Shown here: positions 6,259-9,874 of the stretch, piece by piece
Layout of the letters: every line of letters starts with the position of its first letter
Numbering within the stretch: the first letter of the stretch is position 1
Assembly (NCBI GenBank): GCA_028293405.1
Contig: JAQGOW010000034.1
Location: forward strand, 1 to 9,874
DNA from: Verrucomicrobiales bacterium
Lineage (GTDB): Bacteria; Verrucomicrobiota; Verrucomicrobiia; Limisphaerales; Palsa-1400
Reading direction: 5' to 3'
DNA: 9,874 bases
The notes under the pieces: generated by a model
Told to the model about the DNA's origin: nothing
Seen by the model: only the letters and a program-made list of their open reading frames with translations
Databases searched by the model: none
Program-made: the position numbers and the translations under genes

Positions 6259-6887
6259 ACCTGACGAAAACAGTCGAATCGCGATGCGCCTTCACACTGT
6301 TGGAGATCCTCATTGCCATTGCTGTTTTCGCGATTGTGCTCGCGGCGATTAACACGGTTTTTTATAGCGCCTTGCGTCTACGCAATCGGACGATGGCGTC
6401 TCTTGAGGAATCGGCGCCGATGGATCACGCGCTGGCGATTATTCGCAGGGACCTTGCCAACATCGTTGCGCCTAATCGAACGAATTATCCGTTGCAGAGC
6501 ACGATCATCAGCCAATCGCAATTGGGCCAGATCACTCCTGATTTATACACTGCTGCCGGACAGATTGACGGACTCGTTCCCTGGGGTGATGTGCAGAAAA
6601 TTTCATACGGCCTTGTTCCGTCGGCGAACGGCGCGTCGCGCGATTTGATTCGATTGGTGACCCACAACCTTCTTGCCACCACCACCGAGACGCCGGAGCA
6701 GCAGTGGTTGATCAGCGGGGTGAAGAATATTGCGTTTCACTATTTTGACGGCGCGCAGTGGGCGGATGTTTGGGACACGACGACGCAATCCAATTTGCCG
6801 ACGGCAATCAAAGTCGATTTGGATCTGACCAACACATTGATGCACATGGTCGTGGCATTGGACACACAGGTGAGGACGAATCAATGA
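6255..6887 (+). CDS. gspJ: Type II secretion minor pseudopilin GspJ
   Basis: GspJ is a minor pseudopilin of the GspI-GspJ-GspK tip complex. Its 210 residues begin with the leader MNLTKTVESRCA and cleavage motif A12|FTLLEILIAIAVFAIVLAA with Glu at +5 (E17). A helix with the ALRLRNRTMASLEESAPMDHAL region follows, then the long beta-rich domain; length is as expected for the family. Features such as RRDLANIV and the late WADVWD...LPTAIKVDLDL stretch match the usual GspJ pattern in which a variable central region precedes the conserved LPxAIxVxL-type strand. Ala replaces Gly at -1. Both ends overlap neighbours by ATGA (6255-6258 and 6884-6887). No Shine-Dalgarno is seen. Confidence 0.93.
   Translation: MNLTKTVESRCAFTLLEILIAIAVFAIVLAAINTVFYSALRLRNRTMASLEESAPMDHALAIIRRDLANIVAPNRTNYPLQSTIISQSQLGQITPDLYTAAGQIDGLVPWGDVQKISYGLVPSANGASRDLIRLVTHNLLATTTETPEQQWLISGVKNIAFHYFDGAQWADVWDTTTQSNLPTAIKVDLDLTNTLMHMVVALDTQVRTNQ
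6868..6876 (+). promoter_or_regulatory. Strong ribosome binding site for gspK
   Basis: AGGTGAGGA at 6868-6876 lies within the end of gspJ, 7 bases before ATG 6884. It fixes the gspK start at 6884 over the far upstream in-frame ATG at 6758, which lies deep inside gspJ. Confidence 0.6.
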
Positions 6888-8218
6888 ACCTGCGCGTGTC
6901 CAATTCAGAAAAAGCTTCGGTGCTCATCATCGTGCTTTGGGTTTCGATTGGGCTGGTTTCGATTGCGCTTTATTTTGGGCACGCGATGTCTTCGGAATTG
7001 CAGGCTTCGGCGAACACCGTTGCGGCGACTGAGGCCGATATGGCGATCGAAGGCGCGGCGCGTTACGTCAGCAACGTTCTTGCGAACGCTCAACCCGGTT
7101 ACATCCCGGAAAATCTGCATTGCACAAACATTGCCATCGGCAACGCTCATTTTTGGATTATCGGCCGCGCAACGAATAATTTGCTGACTACGTTGCAAGA
7201 GCCGGCGTGGGGTTTGGTGGATGAAGCTGCGAAGATTAATATCAATGCGACGGCCGTTACTAAAACCGTCCTGACCAACGTTCCAAATCTGACTTCCGAT
7301 ATTGCCGATGCCATCATCGATTGGCGGAGCACGACGTCGTCGAATACTTCGATCTCCGCGAATTATTCAACGATGCAAACATCAGCCTACACTTCCAAAC
7401 ACGCGCCGTTTAACACGATTGATGAGCTGCGTCTGGTCACTGGAATGGATTTGGCGACGTTATATGGCGAAGACGCAAATCTGAACGGGTTCCTCGATCC
7501 CAACGAAGATGATGCGGATAATTTGCCGCCCTTTGATAACCATGACGGTCATCTCGATTCGGGATTATTGGAGTATCTCACGATTTACAGCCGCGAGCCG
7601 AACACCGACACTAACGGCGCTCTTCGCGTGAACATCACCACTCGTGCGCAACAAGCGCAGTTGCGGACGTTGCTACAACAACAGAGCATCCCGCAGTCAA
7701 AAATGAATTCCGTGCTGGCGCAGTCACTCGCGTCCAGCAACGTGCTCGAAATGTACATTCGCAACGTCAACGTGAATCAATTGAGCGAATTAGATTTCGC
7801 GGCGATTGAGCCAAGTATTACGACGAGCAGCAGCAATTTTCTTTACGGCTTAGTCAACATCAACACTGCCAGTGAACAAGTGCTTGCGTGCATTCCGGGC
7901 ATTGGTTCGAACAACGCGCCCGCCATTGTTTCCTATCGTGAAAGCAATCCGAGTCGCATCAACAGCATCGCGTGGCTTGCGCATGCGATGAACCTCACGC
8001 CGCAAACGGCGCGCACGATTGGTCAATATATCACGAGCCGTTCGTATCAATTCACGGCGGATATTGCGGCAGTCGGCGAGTATGGCCGCGGATACAAACG
8101 CATCAAATTCGTTTTCGATACCAGTGAAGGTTTGCCGAAAATTATTTATCGCCAGGACCTGACCCACCTCGGTTGGGCGCTCGGTCCGCAGGCGAGGGAG
8201 GTAGCATCGACCTTATGA
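6884..8218 (+). CDS. gspK: Type II secretion minor pseudopilin GspK
   Basis: GspK is the large, tip-most pseudopilin. The 444 residues begin with MNLRVSNSEKA|SVLIIVLWVSIGLVSIALYFG. As is known for GspK, the mature N-terminus lacks Glu at +5 (Ile here). Residues about 105-150 (LVDEAAKININ... IIDWRS) are the conserved start of the inserted helical domain. A canonical EF-hand-like loop sits at 197-208 (DANLNGFLDPNE), followed by more acidic residues to about 225. A ComEA-like helix-hairpin-helix motif, GLVNINTASEQVLACIPGIG, lies at 322-341. GspK is normally about 300-330 residues, so this one is long, the excess lying mainly in the middle, about 150-310. It overlaps gspJ and gspL by ATGA. Calcium binding is inferred from the loop; calcium sites are known in characterised GspK. 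Confidence 0.94.
   Translation: MNLRVSNSEKASVLIIVLWVSIGLVSIALYFGHAMSSELQASANTVAATEADMAIEGAARYVSNVLANAQPGYIPENLHCTNIAIGNAHFWIIGRATNNLLTTLQEPAWGLVDEAAKININATAVTKTVLTNVPNLTSDIADAIIDWRSTTSSNTSISANYSTMQTSAYTSKHAPFNTIDELRLVTGMDLATLYGEDANLNGFLDPNEDDADNLPPFDNHDGHLDSGLLEYLTIYSREPNTDTNGALRVNITTRAQQAQLRTLLQQQSIPQSKMNSVLAQSLASSNVLEMYIRNVNVNQLSELDFAAIEPSITTSSSNFLYGLVNINTASEQVLACIPGIGSNNAPAIVSYRESNPSRINSIAWLAHAMNLTPQTARTIGQYITSRSYQFTADIAAVGEYGRGYKRIKFVFDTSEGLPKIIYRQDLTHLGWALGPQAREVASTL
8195..8201 (+). promoter_or_regulatory. Purine-rich ribosome binding site candidate for gspL
   Basis: AGGGAGG at 8195-8201 lies 13 bases before ATG 8215. The spacing is longer than ideal, but no equally good match serves the in-frame ATG at 8173, and the ATGA overlap with the gspK stop supports 8215. 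Confidence 0.4.
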
Positions 8219-9639
8219 TTTCTTTTAAACCACAACGTCTCACATCGGTTTTGGCATTGGCGTTTGACGGCAGCCAGCTCGAAGGCGTCGTTCTCAAGCG
8301 GACCAATGGGCACGTGGCTGTTCGCCAAACATTTTCCGCCGCGCTGACACTTGATCCACTCACCGCTGACACGGAGTTGGTTGGTCGCGAACTGCGCAAT
8401 CATCTCGACAAAAATGAGGTGCGCGAACGTCACTGCATCGTGTGCTTGCCGCTGAGTTGGATTTTGTCGATCCATGTCAAAATCCCCGACCTGCCGGATG
8501 CGGACGTGGCGAGTTTTTTGCAGATTGAGGCTGAGCGCGGTTTTCATGCCTCGCCCGAATCGCTCGCGATTGTGAGCTCGCGTTACGTCGCTTCGGATGG
8601 TGAAAAGTTTGCGACGATCATGGCTGTTTCCAAACAGAACCTTGATCAGCTCGAAACGGCATTGCGTGCGGCGCAATTGAAGCCGGTGAGTTTTTCGATC
8701 GGCACTGCTGCGCTGCAACCGGTGGGGAAAACCGGCATCGCGTTGTTGCCGGGTGTTGGCAACGCTGGTTTGCAAGTCAACTGCGACGGCGGCATCGCGG
8801 CACTTCGCACGATCGATGGCATCATGGAAACGGAAGGGGCGCAAAAGCGGTTGTTCGCCGATTTGCTCGCGCGCGAAATTCGCATCACGCTCGGCCAATT
8901 GCCCGAAGCTGTTCGCAACGATCTGAAAGTCGTGCGCGTGTTCGGAAAATCGGATCTGGCGCAACGGATGGCTACGGACATCGCACCGCGTTTGTCTGCA
9001 ATGAATTTGGAAGTGGAACGCATCGAGCGCGCGGCGACTGAAAGCTGGGGCAAAGTTTTACCGAATGACGCTGCGGCAACGCCGGCGATGGCTTTGGGCG
9101 CGCGTTATCTGATGGAGAACGCGTCGCCGTTTGAGTTCATGCCGGCGAAGGTGAGCGCGTTTGAGCAGCTCGCGACCCGCTTCAAAGGCGGTAAGCTTGG
9201 CGCGGTGGGTGCGACCGCGGGCGCGGTTTTGTTGATCGGAGTGCTCGCTGTTGCCGTTCACATGATTATCGCGGCGCATTACGAATCCAAGTGGTCGGCA
9301 ATGGAGTCGAAGGTCAAAGACCTTCAAGATATTCAGGACAACATCAAAAAATATCGTCCGTGGTATGACGAATCCTGCCGCAGTCTCGTTGTGCTTCGCA
9401 AACTGACGGAGTCATTTCCCGAAGACGGCGTTGTGTCTGCGAAGTCCGTCGAAATCCGCGACCAATCAACGGTCACGTGCTCGGGGGTGGCGCGCGACAA
9501 ACAATCTTTTATCAAAATGTTCGATAAACTCAGTGCGGCGCAAGGCATCTCCGATTTAACCATCGATCAGGTGCAGGGCGAGGGACCTGTGCAGTTCACA
9601 CTAAACTTTCAATGGGACGGAGGTGCTCGTGCAAATTAA
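8215..9639 (+). CDS. gspL: Type II secretion protein GspL (actin-like cytoplasmic domain, membrane helix, PilN-like periplasmic domain)
   Basis: GspL bridges the GspE ATPase to the inner-membrane platform and binds GspM. In the 474 residues, about 1-300 form the actin-like (PilM/GspL-type) cytoplasmic domain: LALAFDGSQLEGVVL at 13-27, a short strand HCIVCLPLSWIL (73-84), and VKIPDLPDADVASFLQIEAERG (88-109), where PilM-type proteins have their conserved PxIP-like and E/Q-rich helix. One membrane helix at about 329-353 follows, then a likely coiled coil (about 356-380) and a small alpha/beta periplasmic domain to the end (VSAKSVEIRDQSTVTCSG... FTLNFQWDG) that resembles PilN. The start at ATG 8215 overlaps the gspK stop; the upstream ATG 8173 is rejected. 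Sequence similarity to textbook GspL is modest; the domain order, position between gspK and gspM, and single membrane helix carry the call. Its last 11 bases overlap the gspM start. Confidence 0.87.
   Translation: MISFKPQRLTSVLALAFDGSQLEGVVLKRTNGHVAVRQTFSAALTLDPLTADTELVGRELRNHLDKNEVRERHCIVCLPLSWILSIHVKIPDLPDADVASFLQIEAERGFHASPESLAIVSSRYVASDGEKFATIMAVSKQNLDQLETALRAAQLKPVSFSIGTAALQPVGKTGIALLPGVGNAGLQVNCDGGIAALRTIDGIMETEGAQKRLFADLLAREIRITLGQLPEAVRNDLKVVRVFGKSDLAQRMATDIAPRLSAMNLEVERIERAATESWGKVLPNDAAATPAMALGARYLMENASPFEFMPAKVSAFEQLATRFKGGKLGAVGATAGAVLLIGVLAVAVHMIIAAHYESKWSAMESKVKDLQDIQDNIKKYRPWYDESCRSLVVLRKLTESFPEDGVVSAKSVEIRDQSTVTCSGVARDKQSFIKMFDKLSAAQGISDLTIDQVQGEGPVQFTLNFQWDGGARAN
9619..9623 (+). 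promoter_or_regulatory. Ribosome binding site deciding the GTG start of gspM
   Basis: GGAGG at 9619-9623, inside the end of gspL, lies 5 bases before GTG 9629 and supports that non-ATG start. Confidence 0.6.
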
Positions 9640-9874
9640 GAATCGCCAACAAATTTTGATTTTCGTTGCGCTCGGCGCGCTGTTGTTTTTCGTCGGCGAC
9701 CATTTGGTTTTGACGCCGATGGTCAGTGGCTGGCAAACGCGGACCAAACGCATCGCTGAACTCAAGAAATCGATTCAACAAGGTGAGATGCTTCAGTCGC
9801 GCGAGCAAACGATTCGAGAACGTTGGAGTCTGATGCGCACCAACACGCTTTCGTCGAATTCCTCGCTCGCGCAA
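9629..9874 (+). CDS. gspM: GspM/PilO-like inner-membrane protein, N-terminal part (runs off right edge)
   Basis: The 82 visible codons start at GTG 9629 and overlap the last 11 bases of gspL. The protein has a short basic N-terminus (MQIKNRQQ), one membrane helix at about residues 9-23 (ILIFVALGALLFFVG), and then a charged helical, probably coiled-coil stretch at about 37-68 (RTKRIAELKKSIQQGEML...). This is the bitopic topology of GspM and PilO, which dimerise through a periplasmic coiled coil and ferredoxin-like domain and bind GspL/PilN. The position right after gspL makes GspM the natural reading; the ferredoxin-like domain would lie past the window. Only the start is visible, so the length and completeness are unknown. 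The GTG is backed by a GGAGG 5 bases upstream. Confidence 0.8.
   Translation, partial: MQIKNRQQILIFVALGALLFFVGDHLVLTPMVSGWQTRTKRIAELKKSIQQGEMLQSREQTIRERWSLMRTNTLSSNSSLAQ

Noticed and set aside
6758..6883. Upstream ATG extension of gspK inside gspJ
   Set aside because: The good ribosome binding site and prepilin-like leader favour ATG 6884, and an overlap of about 130 bases would be atypical.
8173..8214. Upstream ATG extension of gspL
   Set aside because: The ATGA junction at 8215-8218 matches the pattern of the other gsp junctions, and the extra residues look unlike a GspL start.
8146..8964. 272-codon minus-strand open frame opposite gspL
   Set aside because: Long antisense frames are common at this codon bias. 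The plus strand carries a coherent actin-like domain linked by ATGA overlap to gspK.
1..9874. tRNA, rRNA, CRISPR, insertion sequence or prophage elements
   Set aside because: No direct-repeat/spacer array, transposase frame, terminal inverted repeat or tRNA cloverleaf was seen by eye; a covariance-model and IS search was not possible here.

Overview
The window is chromosomal DNA of moderate GC content from a Gram-negative bacterium. Most of it is one strand-consistent type II secretion (T2SS) gene cluster. The taxonomic call is inference. Prepilin leaders with Ala before the cleavage site, a gsp order E-F-G-H-I-J-K-L-M, the style of the PrmC and GspK sequences, and heptad-periodic spacers all fit the Planctomycetes-Verrucomicrobia-Chlamydiae superphylum, most likely Verrucomicrobiota (Pedosphaera/Limisphaerales-like). 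No rRNA or other marker in the window settles it.

Layout: (1) 1-461, minus strand: 5' part of prmC, the release-factor glutamine methyltransferase, running off the left edge. (2) 462-655: divergent spacer with a degenerate 7-bp-periodic sequence. (3) 656-1069, plus: a small protein with two membrane segments whose extreme N-terminus looks like the ParA-contacting peptide of ParB proteins. (4) 1070-1285: spacer with an odd-centred GCGCAAC/GTTGCGC palindrome. (5) 1286-1837: an exported 183-residue protein with a Gly/Ser/Arg linker. (6) 1838-1905: short spacer with a second heptad-like repeat and a 12-bp imperfect stem-loop. (7) 1906 to the right edge: gspE, gspF, gspG, gspH, gspI, gspJ, gspK, gspL and the start of gspM. 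Adjacent genes are at most 3 bases apart or overlap, and four junctions are ATGA start/stop overlaps.

How the genes work together: GspE is the cytoplasmic ATPase. It drives the GspF platform, with GspL and GspM as its membrane anchor. The platform assembles GspG, the major pseudopilin, capped by the minor pseudopilins GspH, GspI, GspJ and GspK, into the periplasmic piston. The secretin GspD, GspC and the prepilin peptidase GspO are not in the window; some may lie beyond the right edge.

The region is mostly a recognisable conserved machine. I see no convincing wholly new system. The points most worth a second look are the ParB-like N-terminal peptide on a small membrane protein, the Ala-type cleavage sites in four of five pseudopilins, an EF-hand-like loop in GspK, and two heptad-phased intergenic sequences.
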